From Brevundimonas lenta (GTDB lineage: Bacteria; Pseudomonadota; Alphaproteobacteria; Caulobacterales; Caulobacteraceae), in contig NZ_JACIDM010000003.1 in NCBI RefSeq assembly GCF_014196335.1, positions 62,001 to 126,000 of the forward strand: a stretch of 64,000 nucleotides of DNA, given 5' to 3'. Shown here one piece after another: positions 8,598-17,009 of the stretch. The position numbers were made by a program, and so were the translations under genes. Numbering within the stretch: position 1 is the stretch's first letter; every line of letters starts with the position of its first letter. Under the pieces are notes generated by a model that searched no databases, was not told the DNA's origin, and worked only from the letters and a program-made list of their open reading frames with translations.

Positions 8598-9140
8598 CTA
8601 TTTGCCGCCGGGAACGAGCGCCGCGATCCGCGCGCCCAGTTTCAGCAGCGCCATCAGCTTGGGCCGGGCGACTGTGGTGATCTGCCCGTACCAGCGATCG
8701 ATGGTCTCGGTGAATTCCAGCATCTCCTTCAGCCGCTTGAGGGCGACCGGGGAGACGGTGGGATCGGTCTCGGCCTCGGCGACGCAGGCGCGCAGGGTCT
8801 CGACCGCGGGGTCGATCTCCTTGGCCTTGCGCCCGGCGGCGATGCGGGAGGCGACCTCCCAGACATCGGTCTCGGCCTCGAAATGCTCGCGCCGGTCGCC
8901 CTTGATCGGGACGCGGCGGATCAGGTTCCAGGCCAGCAGCTCCTTGAGGGAGTTGGAGACGTTGGAGCGGGCCATTTCGAGGGTGACGGCGATATCCTCG
9001 GCCGTCATCGGCTTGTCCGCCGTCATGAGGAAGGCGTGGATCTGGGCGACCGAACGGTTCACGCCCCAGAAGCCGCCCATCTCGCCCCAGTGGAGGACGA
9101 AGCGTTCGATGGCGTCGGGAAGTTTCGTTGTTTCTGTCAT
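8598..9140 (-). CDS. GbsR/MarR-family transcriptional regulator
   Basis: 180 residues from the ATG at 9140. The protein opens with AIERFVLHWGEMGGFWGVNRSVAQIHAFLM, the typical GbsR-family entry, followed by a winged helix (MTAEDIAVTLEMARSNVSNSLKELLAWNLIRRVPIKGDRREHF, described here in parts) and a helical C-terminus. GbsR in Bacillus represses choline uptake genes; other members control membrane or osmotic functions. The gene heads a three-gene operon with the DUF4166 and epimerase genes. A perfect 18-bp palindrome spans its start codon, suggesting tight autoregulation. An in-frame ATG at 9230 would add a low-complexity extension and remove that arrangement. Confidence 0.9.
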   Translation of the reverse strand: MTETTKLPDAIERFVLHWGEMGGFWGVNRSVAQIHAFLMTADKPMTAEDIAVTLEMARSNVSNSLKELLAWNLIRRVPIKGDRREHFEAETDVWEVASRIAAGRKAKEIDPAVETLRACVAEAETDPTVSPVALKRLKEMLEFTETIDRWYGQITTVARPKLMALLKLGARIAALVPGGK

Positions 9141-9148
9141 GACAGAAA
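9131..9148. promoter_or_regulatory. Perfect 18-bp palindrome over the start codon of the GbsR/MarR gene
   Basis: TTTCTGTCA at 9131-9139 is followed directly by its exact reverse complement TGACAGAAA at 9140-9148, and the regulator's ATG (9138-9140 on the minus strand) sits at its centre. MarR/GbsR dimers bind palindromes of this size, so it is a strong candidate for the autoregulatory operator of the regulator-DUF4166-epimerase operon. Binding is inferred, not shown. Confidence 0.65.
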
Positions 9149-9216
9149 TATCAGATGAAGCGGGACAGGAGTCAAGCGGTGGAGTTGTCGGAGTTTGAAT
9201 GGATGAGGTCGGAGCC

Positions 9217-9276
9217 GCCCCCTCCGTCACGGCGCAAAGCTGCGCCGCGCCACCTCCCCATGGAATGGGGAGGAGA
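9217..9276. repeat. Copy of the GC-rich double-hairpin repeat
   Basis: Minus-strand reading gives CTCCTCCCCAT, a short loop, ATGGGGAGG, then GGCGCGGCGCAGC-TTT-GCGCCG and a GGAGGGGGC tail. It lies between the small membrane protein gene and the GbsR/MarR gene, where it separates the zapA operon from the regulator operon. Confidence 0.65.
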
Positions 9277-9285
9277 TGGCGGGCG

Positions 9286-9666
9286 TCAGCGCTTGTCGGC
9301 GCGGCGCCAGCCGAGGACGCAGAGGCCCAGCATGATGCTGTTACCGACGGCGTCGAGCAGACCCAGCGGGGTGAAGACCGGGTCGACGAAGGTGAACCAC
9401 CAATTGAACCAGAAGAACGGCAGCAGGCCGATTCCGTAGGCGAGGAAGGTCGTCTTCGTGAATTTGGAAAAGGCCGCGAACAGGCCCGAGATCATCGCCT
9501 GGGCGCCGAAACAGGCGACCACGAAGGGCAGGATCGGCGCGTCGATGCGGTGCTGCGGCAGGAAGGTCAGATCGATGACGCTCTGCGGGGCGACGAGGGC
9601 CCAGCCGCCGAGGACGAAGAATACCGCGGCGATGCCCCACTGGATGCGGCGAGCCGTCAGGAGCAT
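9286..9666 (-). CDS. Small four-helix membrane protein of unknown function
   Basis: 126 residues with four hydrophobic segments: IQWGIAAVFFVLGGWALVA, PILPFVVACFGAQAMISGLF, FLAYGIGLLPFFWFNWWF and a last one near NSIMLGLCVLGW. No signal peptide or catalytic motif was recognised. Its ATG shares one base with the zapA stop (TGATG), so it is translationally coupled to zapA. It is not part of the classical zapA-6S-ygfA arrangement. Confidence 0.8.
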   Translation of the reverse strand: MLLTARRIQWGIAAVFFVLGGWALVAPQSVIDLTFLPQHRIDAPILPFVVACFGAQAMISGLFAAFSKFTKTTFLAYGIGLLPFFWFNWWFTFVDPVFTPLGLLDAVGNSIMLGLCVLGWRRADKR

Positions 9667-9971
9667 CAGAGGCCCTGGGCGATCTTTTCGAGGCGGGCGG
9701 CGACGGCGTTGAGCGCCTCGGCGACGCCGTCGACATTGGCCGCCGCCGGGACGGGCGCGCCGCCGTTGAGGCGGATCTCGTGCAGTTCATCGGCCAGCAT
9801 CAGGCCGGCCATGAGGAACAGGCGGATGTCGCCGACGTGGCCGACCTCACCCGCCACCTGGCGGACGTGGCTGTCGAATTGTTTGGCGAGGATGCGGACG
9901 CGCTCTTCCTGGCCGTCGGCGCAACCGACGGCGTAGGGGCGGCCGTTGATCTCGACAGTGACCGTCGCCAT
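9666..9971 (-). CDS. zapA: Cell division protein ZapA
   Basis: 101 residues. The N-terminus TVTVEINGRPYAVGCADGQEERVRILAKQFD is the ZapA globular domain, followed by a helix starting VGHVGDIRLFLMAGLMLADEL and a coiled C-terminus (NAVAARLEKIAQGL). ZapA stabilises the FtsZ ring in the cytoplasm. The start codon overlaps the stop of the upstream DUF4164 gene, and the stop overlaps the start of the membrane protein gene, both as TGATG. Confidence 0.94.
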   Translation of the reverse strand: MATVTVEINGRPYAVGCADGQEERVRILAKQFDSHVRQVAGEVGHVGDIRLFLMAGLMLADELHEIRLNGGAPVPAAANVDGVAEALNAVAARLEKIAQGL

Positions 9972-10228
9972 CAGCGCCCCTCCTGCTCGGCGAGGGTGTC
10001 GCGAATGGCGTCCTCGGCGCGGCCCAGAACGTCGGCGGCGTCGCGGACGGCGGCTTCAAGCTCATGAATTCGCACGCGATCGGTCTCACTGGAGGGGCCG
10101 GGCGCGAACAGGTCGTCGTCAGGCACGCGGCTGGCCCCGGCGGCGCGGCTCTTCAGATCAAGCAGGCGTCGCTCGAGAAGCGCCAGCGCGCGGTCGACGC
10201 GATCCTTGGCGGCCGATGCAGCATCCAT
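9971..10228 (-). CDS. Small coiled-coil protein, DUF4164-like
   Basis: 85 residues from the ATG at 10228. The protein is charged and helical (KDRVDRALALLERRLLDLKSR, then RIHELEAAVRDAADVLGRAEDAIRDTLAE), which fits DUF4164, small alphaproteobacterial proteins encoded next to zapA. A role as a ZapB-like division partner is tempting but is inference. It lies divergent to tkt, and about 97 bases separate the two starts, so both promoters must lie there. Confidence 0.65.
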   Translation of the reverse strand: MDAASAAKDRVDRALALLERRLLDLKSRAAGASRVPDDDLFAPGPSSETDRVRIHELEAAVRDAADVLGRAEDAIRDTLAEQEGR

Positions 10229-10325
10229 CCGGTCAGAACCTCCAGAATCCGTATAGAACCCGCGCGCGCGTCGGGGTAAAGCGGCGCGCCTCCCTTTTTC
10301 CGCCTCCCCACATAAAGGTCTCCCC

Positions 10326-12320
10326 GTGACCGACGCCAAAACCGTATCCGAAAAAGCCTCTCCGAAGCAGATGGCCGACGCCATCCGCGTACTGGCCATG
10401 GACGGCGTGGAGAAGGCGAAGAGCGGCCACCCGGGCATGCCGATGGGCATGGCCGACGTGGCGACCGTGCTGTTCTCGAAATTCCTGAAGTTCGACGCGA
10501 GCCGCCCCGACTGGGCCGACCGCGACCGCTTCATCCTGTCGGCCGGCCACGGCTCGATGCTGATCTACGCCCTGCTGCACCTGACCGGCTACAAGGCCGC
10601 GACGAAGCAGGAGCTGTCGAACTTCCGTCAGTGGGGCTCCAAGACCGCCGGCCACCCCGAGTACGGCCACATGCCGGGCGTCGAGGTCACCACCGGCCCG
10701 CTGGGCCAGGGTCTGGCCACTTCGGTCGGCTTCGCCATGGCCGAGCGCCATCTGGCCGCCAAATACGGCAAGGACCTGGTGGATCACCGCACCTGGGTCG
10801 TCGCGGGCGACGGCTGCCTGATGGAAGGCGTGTCGCAGGAGGCGATCACGCTGGCCGGCCGCTATCAGCTGAACAAGCTGACCGTGCTGTGGGACGACAA
10901 CGAGATCACCATCGACGGCAAGGTGTCGCTGTCGGACGCCACCGACCAGAAGGGCCGCTTCAAGGCCGCCGGCTGGGCCGTGAAGGCCATCGACGGCCAC
11001 GACATGAAGGCCATCAAGTCGGCGCTGGCGTGGGCGACGAAGCAGGACAAGCCGACGCTGATCGCCTGCAAGACCAAGATCGGCAAGGGCGCCGCCACCA
11101 TGGAAGGCAGCCACAAGACCCACGGCGCGGCGCTGGGCGCGGCCGAGGTCGCGGCCACTCGCCTGGGCCTGGCCTGGCAGCACGAGCCGTTCGAACTGCC
11201 GGAAGCCGTCGACAAGGCGTGGAAGAAGGTCGGCCGTCGCGGCGCCACCGAGCGCAAGGCGTGGGAGGCCCGTCTGGCCGCTTCGTCGCAGGCCGCAGAC
11301 TTCACCCGCGCGATGAAGGGCGACCTGCCTGAGGGCGCCTTCGCCAAGATCGACGCGAAGATCGCCGAGCTGGTCGAGACGAAGCCGGCCCAGGCCACGC
11401 GCCAGTCGTCGGGCGCCGCCCTGGACGAACTGTTCGCCGCCATTCCGGAGCTGATCGGCGGCTCGGCCGACCTGACCGGCTCGAACAACACCTTCGTCAA
11501 GGACACGCCGATCTTCGACGCGCCGACCTATGAGGGCCGGTACATCAACTACGGCATCCGCGAGTTCGGCATGGCCGCGACCATGAACGGTCTGGCGCTG
11601 CACGGCGGGGTGATCCCGTACGGCGGCACCTTCATGGTGTTCGCGGACTACAGCCGTCCGGCGATCCGCCTGGGCGCCCTGATGGGCGTGCGCGCGATCC
11701 ACGTGCTGACCCACGACTCGATCGGTCTGGGCGAGGACGGCCCGACCCACCAGCCGGTCGAGCACCTGGCCGCCCTGCGCGCCATTCCGAACCTGCTGGT
11801 CTTCCGCCCGGCCGATACGGTCGAGGCGATGGAGTGCTGGAAGCTGGCGCTGGAGCACAAGACCGCGCCGTCGGCCCTGGCCCTGTCGCGCCAGAAGACC
11901 GCCGCGGTCCGCACGGTCGCCGCGACCGAAAACCTCTCGGGCAAGGGCGCCTATGAGCTGCGCGCCGCCAACGGCGCGGCGAAGGCGACGATCTTCGCCA
12001 CCGGCACCGAAGTGCCGCTGGCCCTGGCCGCCGCCGACCGGCTGGAAGCCGAAGGCACGCCGACCCGCGTGGTCTCGGTCCCCTGCTTCGAGCTCTTCTT
12101 CCAACAGCCGAAGAAGTATCAGGACAGCGTCATCGGCCGCGGCACGGTGCGCGTCGCCGTCGAGGCCGCGATCCAGCAGGGCTGGGAGCGCTTCATCGGC
12201 GAGGACGGCGGCTTCGTCGGCATGAGCAGCTTCGGCGCCTCGGCCCCGGCGGAGGTTCTGTACGAGAAGTTCGGGATCACCACGGACGCCGTGGTGGACG
12301 CGGTCAAGGCGCGTCTGTGA
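10326..12320 (+). CDS. tkt: Transketolase
   Basis: 664 residues, the standard length, from a GTG at 10326. The enzyme moves two-carbon units between sugar phosphates in the pentose phosphate pathway with TPP and Mg. Visible: substrate-binding SGHPGMPMGMA (33-43), LSAGHGSMLIYALLHL, the TPP-binding GDG at 161-163 in VVAGDGCLMEGVSQEA, then the pyrimidine-binding domain with INYGIREFGMAATMNG and THDSIGLGEDGPTHQPVEH. It is divergent from the DUF4164-zapA genes and its stop overlaps the start of the esterase gene. Confidence 0.98.
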   Translation: MTDAKTVSEKASPKQMADAIRVLAMDGVEKAKSGHPGMPMGMADVATVLFSKFLKFDASRPDWADRDRFILSAGHGSMLIYALLHLTGYKAATKQELSNFRQWGSKTAGHPEYGHMPGVEVTTGPLGQGLATSVGFAMAERHLAAKYGKDLVDHRTWVVAGDGCLMEGVSQEAITLAGRYQLNKLTVLWDDNEITIDGKVSLSDATDQKGRFKAAGWAVKAIDGHDMKAIKSALAWATKQDKPTLIACKTKIGKGAATMEGSHKTHGAALGAAEVAATRLGLAWQHEPFELPEAVDKAWKKVGRRGATERKAWEARLAASSQAADFTRAMKGDLPEGAFAKIDAKIAELVETKPAQATRQSSGAALDELFAAIPELIGGSADLTGSNNTFVKDTPIFDAPTYEGRYINYGIREFGMAATMNGLALHGGVIPYGGTFMVFADYSRPAIRLGALMGVRAIHVLTHDSIGLGEDGPTHQPVEHLAALRAIPNLLVFRPADTVEAMECWKLALEHKTAPSALALSRQKTAAVRTVAATENLSGKGAYELRAANGAAKATIFATGTEVPLALAAADRLEAEGTPTRVVSVPCFELFFQQPKKYQDSVIGRGTVRVAVEAAIQQGWERFIGEDGGFVGMSSFGASAPAEVLYEKFGITTDAVVDAVKARL

Positions 12321-13162
12321 CAGGCCTGCGCCGTCTGATGCTGGCGGCGGGGTTTGCCCTGTCGCTGGCTGCGGGGCCGATCGCCCACGCGCAGACGGAG
12401 CCGGTCGAGACACCGATCGTCATCGGCCAGTCGTACGCCCTGCCCTCGGCCATCTATGGCGGGACGCGGGAGATCAACGTCTGGCTGCCGCCAGGCTATG
12501 CCGAGAGCGGCCAGACCTATCCGGTGCTGTACCTGCTGGACGGCGGACAGCAGCAGGACTTCCACCACATATCCGGCATCGCCCAGCTGGGGACGATCGT
12601 CGGCACGACGCGGGATGTGATCGTGGTGGGCGTGGGGTCGGTGGATCGTCGCAACGAGCTGGCTCTGCCGACGGAAAATCCCGAGCTGATCGCGCGCTAT
12701 CCCACCCAGGGTCAGTCGAGCCGGATGCGGGACTTCCTCTGGAAAGAGGTCGAGCCCTTCGTCGAAGGACGCTTCCGGACCAATGGCGAGACGGCGCTGA
12801 TGGGCGAGTCCCTGGCGGGCCTGTTCGTGGTCGAGACTTTCCTGAAAGAGCCGCAGATGTTCGACGCCTATGTGGCGGTGAGCCCAAGCCTGTGGTGGGA
12901 CGGCGGCCAACTGGCGCGACAGTCGGGGGCGCATCTGCGCGATCACTCGAACGATCCGCGCACCCTGATCCTGACGATGGGCGACGAGGGACCGGAGGCG
13001 CAGGCGCTGATGGATACGCTGACCGCCAGCCTGCGCGACCATGCCCTGCCCGGCGTCACGTGGGAGTTCCAGCCGCGGCCGACCGAGACCCACGCCACCA
13101 TCTATCACGGCGCGGCGCTGGACGCGTTCCGGCGCCTGTATGCGGTCCCGCCCGCCCAATGA
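12317..13162 (+). CDS. Exported alpha/beta-hydrolase, esterase D family
   Basis: 281 residues. The GTG at 12317 overlaps the tkt stop (GTGA). A signal peptide ends near GPIAHAQT. The mature protein has [29 protein letters not shown], typical of PF00756 (esterase D/ferri-siderophore esterase type), and the nucleophile elbow GESLAG. The catalytic histidine is likely in [13 protein letters not shown] near the end. Its substrate cannot be told from sequence; relatives hydrolyse siderophores, S-formylglutathione or acyl esters. Confidence 0.85.
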   Translation: MTGLRRLMLAAGFALSLAAGPIAHAQTEPVETPIVIGQSYALPSAIYGGTREINVWLPPGYAESGQTYPVLYLLDGGQQQDFHHISGIAQLGTIVGTTRDVIVVGVGSVDRRNELALPTENPELIARYPTQGQSSRMRDFLWKEVEPFVEGRFRTNGETALMGESLAGLFVVETFLKEPQMFDAYVAVSPSLWWDGGQLARQSGAHLRDHSNDPRTLILTMGDEGPEAQALMDTLTASLRDHALPGVTWEFQPRPTETHATIYHGAALDAFRRLYAVPPAQ

Positions 13163-13554
13163 GCCGGATCAGCGCCATAAGCCTGCTGGTCAGGGACTAC
13201 GACGAGGCGATCGCCTTTTACGTCGGCAAGTTGGGCTTCGAGCTCAGCGAGAACACCGACATGGGCGGCGGCAAGCGCTGGGTGCGGGCGACGCCGAAGG
13301 GCGGGCAGACCTCGCTGCTGCTGGCGAAGGCGACCAGCGAGGCGCAGCTGTCCCAGGTCGGCGACCAGGCCGGCGGCCGGGTCTGGCTGTTTCTGGAGAC
13401 GGACGATTTCGCGCGCGACCATGCGGCGTGGACCGCGGCGGGCGTGACCTTCCGCGAAAGCCCGCGCTACGAACCCTACGGCACGGTGGCGGTGTTCGAG
13501 GACCTGTACGGCAACGCCTGGGACCTGATCGAACCCACCCGCAACGGAGACTGA
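13159..13554 (+). CDS. Glyoxalase/bleomycin-resistance (VOC) family protein
   Basis: 131 residues from the ATG at 13159, which overlaps the esterase stop as ATGA. The two beta-alpha-beta-beta-beta halves can be seen: [23 protein letters not shown] and [24 protein letters not shown], ending in [17 protein letters not shown]. This is the VOC metalloenzyme fold; the Glu in VFEDLYGN is a usual metal ligand. The N-terminal half lacks the His found in many glyoxalase I enzymes (LLVRDYD), so its activity is unclear. Confidence 0.88.
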   Translation: MSRISAISLLVRDYDEAIAFYVGKLGFELSENTDMGGGKRWVRATPKGGQTSLLLAKATSEAQLSQVGDQAGGRVWLFLETDDFARDHAAWTAAGVTFRESPRYEPYGTVAVFEDLYGNAWDLIEPTRNGD

Positions 13555-13556
13555 CC

Positions 13557-14750
13557 ATGAAGCTGGGCACGCCCCTTTCCGACACCGCCGTGCGCGTGAT
13601 GCTGCTGGGCTCGGGCGAGCTGGGCAAGGAGGTCGCTATCGAGCTGCAGCGCCTGGGCGTCGAGGTGATCGCGGTCGACCGCTATCCCAACGCCCCGGCG
13701 ATGCAGGTGGCGCACCGCAGCCATGTGATCCCGATGACGGATCCGCAGGTGCTGAACGGCGTCATCATGGCCGAAGCCCCGCACATCATCGTGCCGGAGA
13801 TCGAGGCCATCGCCACCGAGGTGCTGGCGCAGATCGAGGCCGCGGGACTGGCGGTGGTGATCCCGACGGCGCGCGCCACGCAGCTGACGATGAACCGCGA
13901 GGGCATCCGCCGTCTGGCGGCCGAGGAACTGGGCCTGCCGACCAGCCCCTACGCCTTCGCCAGGTCCGCGATGGAGCTGGCCGAGGCGGCGCACAACATC
14001 GGCCTGCCGGTGTTCGTGAAGCCGGTGATGTCGTCGTCGGGCAAGGGCCAGTCGATGATCGAGGCCCTGGAGGACGCGCCGAACGCCTGGGCCTACGCCC
14101 AGTCCAGCGGCCGGGTCGAGACGGCGACCGTGATCGTCGAGGGCCGCATCGATTTCGACTTCGAAATCACCCTGCTGACCGTGCGGTCTCTGCGGGATGG
14201 CAAGGTCGTCACCGACTTCTGCGCCCCGATCGGCCACCTGCAGGTGAAGGGCGACTATGTCGAGAGCTGGCAGCCGCAGGCGATGACGTCCGCCGCCCTG
14301 GCCGCCGCACAGGACATCGCCGCGAAGGTGACCGGCGCGCTGGGCGGTCTTGGCGTGTTCGGGGTCGAGTTGTTCGTGAAGGGCGACGAGGTGTGGTTCT
14401 CGGAAGTGTCGCCGCGCCCGCACGACACCGGCCTGGTGACGCTGGCCACCCAGACGATGAGCGAGTTCGCCCTGCACGCCCGCGCCATCCTGGGCCTGCC
14501 GGTGGACGTCAGCCAGCGCGAGCCGGGCGCCAGCGCGGTGATCTACGGCGGGATGGAAGCGACCGGGATCGCCTTTGAAGGCGTGGCCGAGGCGCTGTCG
14601 GTGCCGACGGCGGACCTGCGCCTGTTCGGCAAGCCGGAAGCCTTCGAGCGGCGCCGCATGGGCGTGGCCACGGCGCGCGGCGAGACCACCGATCAGGCCC
14701 GCGAGCGGGCCCGGCTGGCGGCCGGCAAGGTCAGGCCGACCGCATCCTGA
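13557..14750 (+). CDS. purT: Formate-dependent phosphoribosylglycinamide formyltransferase PurT
   Basis: 397 residues from the ATG at 13557, two bases after the VOC stop; about 392 is typical. PurT makes formyl-GAR from GAR, formate and ATP. The N-terminus [29 protein letters not shown] is the biotin-carboxylase-type preATP-grasp domain. The ATP-grasp part includes [17 protein letters not shown] and [27 protein letters not shown] in consecutive blocks. It complements purL at the start of the window in the same pathway, without being in its operon. Confidence 0.97.
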   Translation: MKLGTPLSDTAVRVMLLGSGELGKEVAIELQRLGVEVIAVDRYPNAPAMQVAHRSHVIPMTDPQVLNGVIMAEAPHIIVPEIEAIATEVLAQIEAAGLAVVIPTARATQLTMNREGIRRLAAEELGLPTSPYAFARSAMELAEAAHNIGLPVFVKPVMSSSGKGQSMIEALEDAPNAWAYAQSSGRVETATVIVEGRIDFDFEITLLTVRSLRDGKVVTDFCAPIGHLQVKGDYVESWQPQAMTSAALAAAQDIAAKVTGALGGLGVFGVELFVKGDEVWFSEVSPRPHDTGLVTLATQTMSEFALHARAILGLPVDVSQREPGASAVIYGGMEATGIAFEGVAEALSVPTADLRLFGKPEAFERRRMGVATARGETTDQARERARLAAGKVRPTAS

Positions 14751-14792
14751 GCCTCAGGTTCGGACTCGGCCCGGTCAACGCGTTCCACCCAT

Positions 14793-14925
14793 CCGCTCAT
14801 CCCCGCGAAAGCGGGGACCCAGTGCTTTTGTGGGAACGCCGGCGTTTCAGGACGGCGAGCCGAGCATGTCCGGCTCCCACCGATCATCCAAAGAACTGGG
14901 TCCCCGCTTTCGCGGGGATGAGCGG
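14793..14925. repeat. MITE-like element with perfect 31-bp inverted ends
   Basis: The left arm at 14793-14823 (CCGCTCATCCCCGCG... to ...GACCCAGT) is the exact reverse complement of 14895-14925. Each arm is itself a hairpin (CCCCGC-GAAA-GCGGGG). The arms enclose 71 bases with no coding capacity. In one frame the arm translates as HPRESGDP, a known signature of dispersed bacterial palindromic repeats. It lies between convergent purT and the chemoreceptor gene, where it may also serve as a terminator for both. Confidence 0.85.
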
Positions 14926-14940
14926 TATTGAGTACGGCGT

Positions 14941-16842
14941 CTAGAACTCGGCCCATTCGTCGGAGATCGGCGCAGGCTTCAGGGCCGCGCCGCCACGGCC
15001 GACCGCGCGCATCTGCGGGACCGGACGGTGCGCCGGGGCGTTCGTCGCATGCGCGTCGGTGGAGGCGGTGCGGAAGCGGGCGACCGACGAGGCCAAGCCT
15101 TCGGCCTCCTGCGTCAGCGAGTGGCTGGCGGCGGTCGATTCCTCGACCATCGCCGCGTTCTGCTGGGTCACCTGGTCCATCTGGTTGACGGCGGTGTTGA
15201 CCTGCTGAAGGCCCGTCGCCTGCTCCTGCGCCGACGCGGCGATCTCGGACACCAGGCTGTCGATCTCGGCCACGCGGCTGACGATGCGTTGCAGGGCCTC
15301 GCCGGTCTGACCGACCAGATCCACGCCGGCGCCGACCTGGGTGGTCGAGGCCGAGATCAGGGTCTTGATCTCCTTGGCGGCTTCCGCCGAACGCTGGGCC
15401 AGGGCCCGGACTTCCGAGGCGACCACCGCGAAGCCGCGACCGGCGTCGCCGGCGCGAGCCGCTTCCACGCCGGCGTTCAGGGCCAACAGGTTGGTCTGGA
15501 AGGCGATTTCGTCGATCACGCCGATGATCTGGCTGATCTGCTGGGCCGACTGCTCGATCGCGCTCATGGCGGCGACGGCGTCACGAACGACGGCGCCGGA
15601 CACTTCCGCATCGCCACGCGCGGCCTGCACGACCGTCGAGGCCTGGCGGGCGCCCGATGCGGTCTTGTTGACCGTGGCGGTGATCTCATCGAGGGCGGCG
15701 GCGGTTTCCTCAAGCGAGGCAGCCTGCTGCTCCGTGCGGCGCGACAGATCGTCGGCGGCGTGGCTGATCTCGCCCGAACCCGAGCGGATGGCCGAGACGT
15801 TCGAGACGACTTGCGACATCGCCTGCTCCAGCTGGACCATGGCGGCGTTGAAGTCTTCCTTCAGCTTCTCGTACTCGGCGGGGAAGGCCTCGTTGATGCG
15901 GTGGGTCAGGTCGCCGCGGCTGAGCTGGGACAGGCCGGTGCCGAGGGCGTCGACGACCAGACCCTGTTCGCGAGCGAGGACGGCGCGGGCCTGCTCGGCC
16001 TGGCGGCGCTGGTCGTCGTCGGCGGCGCGGCGGCGGTCGGCCTCGGCGGTCTCTTCGCTTATGCGCTGAACGATGAGGTCCTGCAGATCTCCGACGGCGC
16101 GGCCGACGGCCCCGATCTCGTCGCCGCGACGGGCGCTGGTCAGATCGACGTCGGTGCGACCCGAGGCGAGCGCGCGCATCTCGTCAGCGAGCGAGCGGAT
16201 CGGACGGACGATCATGCGGGTGGCGGCGGCGAACAGGGCGAGGCTGAACAGGATGCCGGCGATGACGGCGCCCAGCATGACGTTGTGGCCCAGGGCGGCC
16301 TTGGCCTCGGCGCCGACGCGGGCGGCCTCGGCGACGGTCTCGATGTCGCCGGCGGTCGTTTCCATCCGGCCTTCAAGGTCGAGGAAGGCCTGTTTAAACG
16401 GCGCGAGCCCGGCGCGGGCGGCGGCCGGGTTCGCGTCCGCCTGGGCGACGATGCGTTCGGCGGCGGCGATATAGGCCTGAAGCGGCGCCTCGACCTCGCC
16501 CAGCGACTTGCGGATGTCGGGGTCGGTGGCGAGCGCCTTGTTGGTGGTCATGGCTTCGCGGAAGCTGGCGACGTGTTCGGCGGTTTCGGCGCGCACGTCC
16601 GCCAGATCGATGCCCGCGGAGGGATCGGCGGCGAGGATAGCCGAGAGCACGTCCGAACGCAGCGCGTCATGCATCATGTCGGCCTGCATGTGATTGCGCA
16701 GGACTTCGGACGACCGGCTGGACCCCTCCAGCGCCTGGCTCAGCGACGAGGTCATCCACATGCCCGCGCCGGCGCTGGCGCCGCAGAGCACGAGAACAGC
16801 GACGCCGGCGACGGCGACCTTGGCCCGGATAGTCTTGAACAT
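14941..16842 (-). CDS. mcp: Methyl-accepting chemotaxis protein
   Basis: 633 residues with a good ribosome site (GGGAGGACTCT before the ATG). Membrane helices lie at about 8-30 and 190-210, enclosing a roughly 150-residue periplasmic helical sensor of the four-helix type. A HAMP domain follows ([19 protein letters not shown]), then the signalling domain with the conserved hairpin tip [21 protein letters not shown]. The protein ends DEWAEF, a W-x-x-F tail like the CheR/CheB-docking pentapeptide of high-abundance receptors. The ligand is unknown and no other che gene is in the window. Confidence 0.96.
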   Translation of the reverse strand: MFKTIRAKVAVAGVAVLVLCGASAGAGMWMTSSLSQALEGSSRSSEVLRNHMQADMMHDALRSDVLSAILAADPSAGIDLADVRAETAEHVASFREAMTTNKALATDPDIRKSLGEVEAPLQAYIAAAERIVAQADANPAAARAGLAPFKQAFLDLEGRMETTAGDIETVAEAARVGAEAKAALGHNVMLGAVIAGILFSLALFAAATRMIVRPIRSLADEMRALASGRTDVDLTSARRGDEIGAVGRAVGDLQDLIVQRISEETAEADRRRAADDDQRRQAEQARAVLAREQGLVVDALGTGLSQLSRGDLTHRINEAFPAEYEKLKEDFNAAMVQLEQAMSQVVSNVSAIRSGSGEISHAADDLSRRTEQQAASLEETAAALDEITATVNKTASGARQASTVVQAARGDAEVSGAVVRDAVAAMSAIEQSAQQISQIIGVIDEIAFQTNLLALNAGVEAARAGDAGRGFAVVASEVRALAQRSAEAAKEIKTLISASTTQVGAGVDLVGQTGEALQRIVSRVAEIDSLVSEIAASAQEQATGLQQVNTAVNQMDQVTQQNAAMVEESTAASHSLTQEAEGLASSVARFRTASTDAHATNAPAHRPVPQMRAVGRGGAALKPAPISDEWAEF

Positions 16843-16906
16843 AGAGTCCTCCCGATCAGGCCGAATTGGCGTCGAGAGGGTTAAAAAACCGCTGATACGC
16901 GCGGTG

Positions 16907-16922
16907 GAAACTACGTAGTTTC
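16907..16922. promoter_or_regulatory. Perfect 16-bp palindrome between chemoreceptor and porin genes
   Basis: GAAACTACGTAGTTTC reads the same on both strands. It lies in the 167-bp divergent gap, 65 bases from the chemoreceptor start and 88 from the porin start, a fitting place for an operator controlling one or both. No regulator is encoded beside it and I cannot name the protein that would bind. Confidence 0.4.
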
Positions 16923-17009
16923 AGCTTAAGCCAAGAGCAAGTCCCGCAACGATACAGCATACAACGGGACACAACGCCCGATCAGCTATGCATAGCTGCG
17001 CAATCCCTG

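Noticed and set aside
10233..12413. Long antisense open frame (about 726 codons) opposite tkt
   Set aside because: High GC content leaves long open frames opposite real genes. It has no family features, and tkt on the other strand is certain.
15028..16884. Long plus-strand frame opposite the chemoreceptor gene
   Set aside because: Gly/Asp/Val-rich shadow; the chemoreceptor motifs are complete on the other strand.
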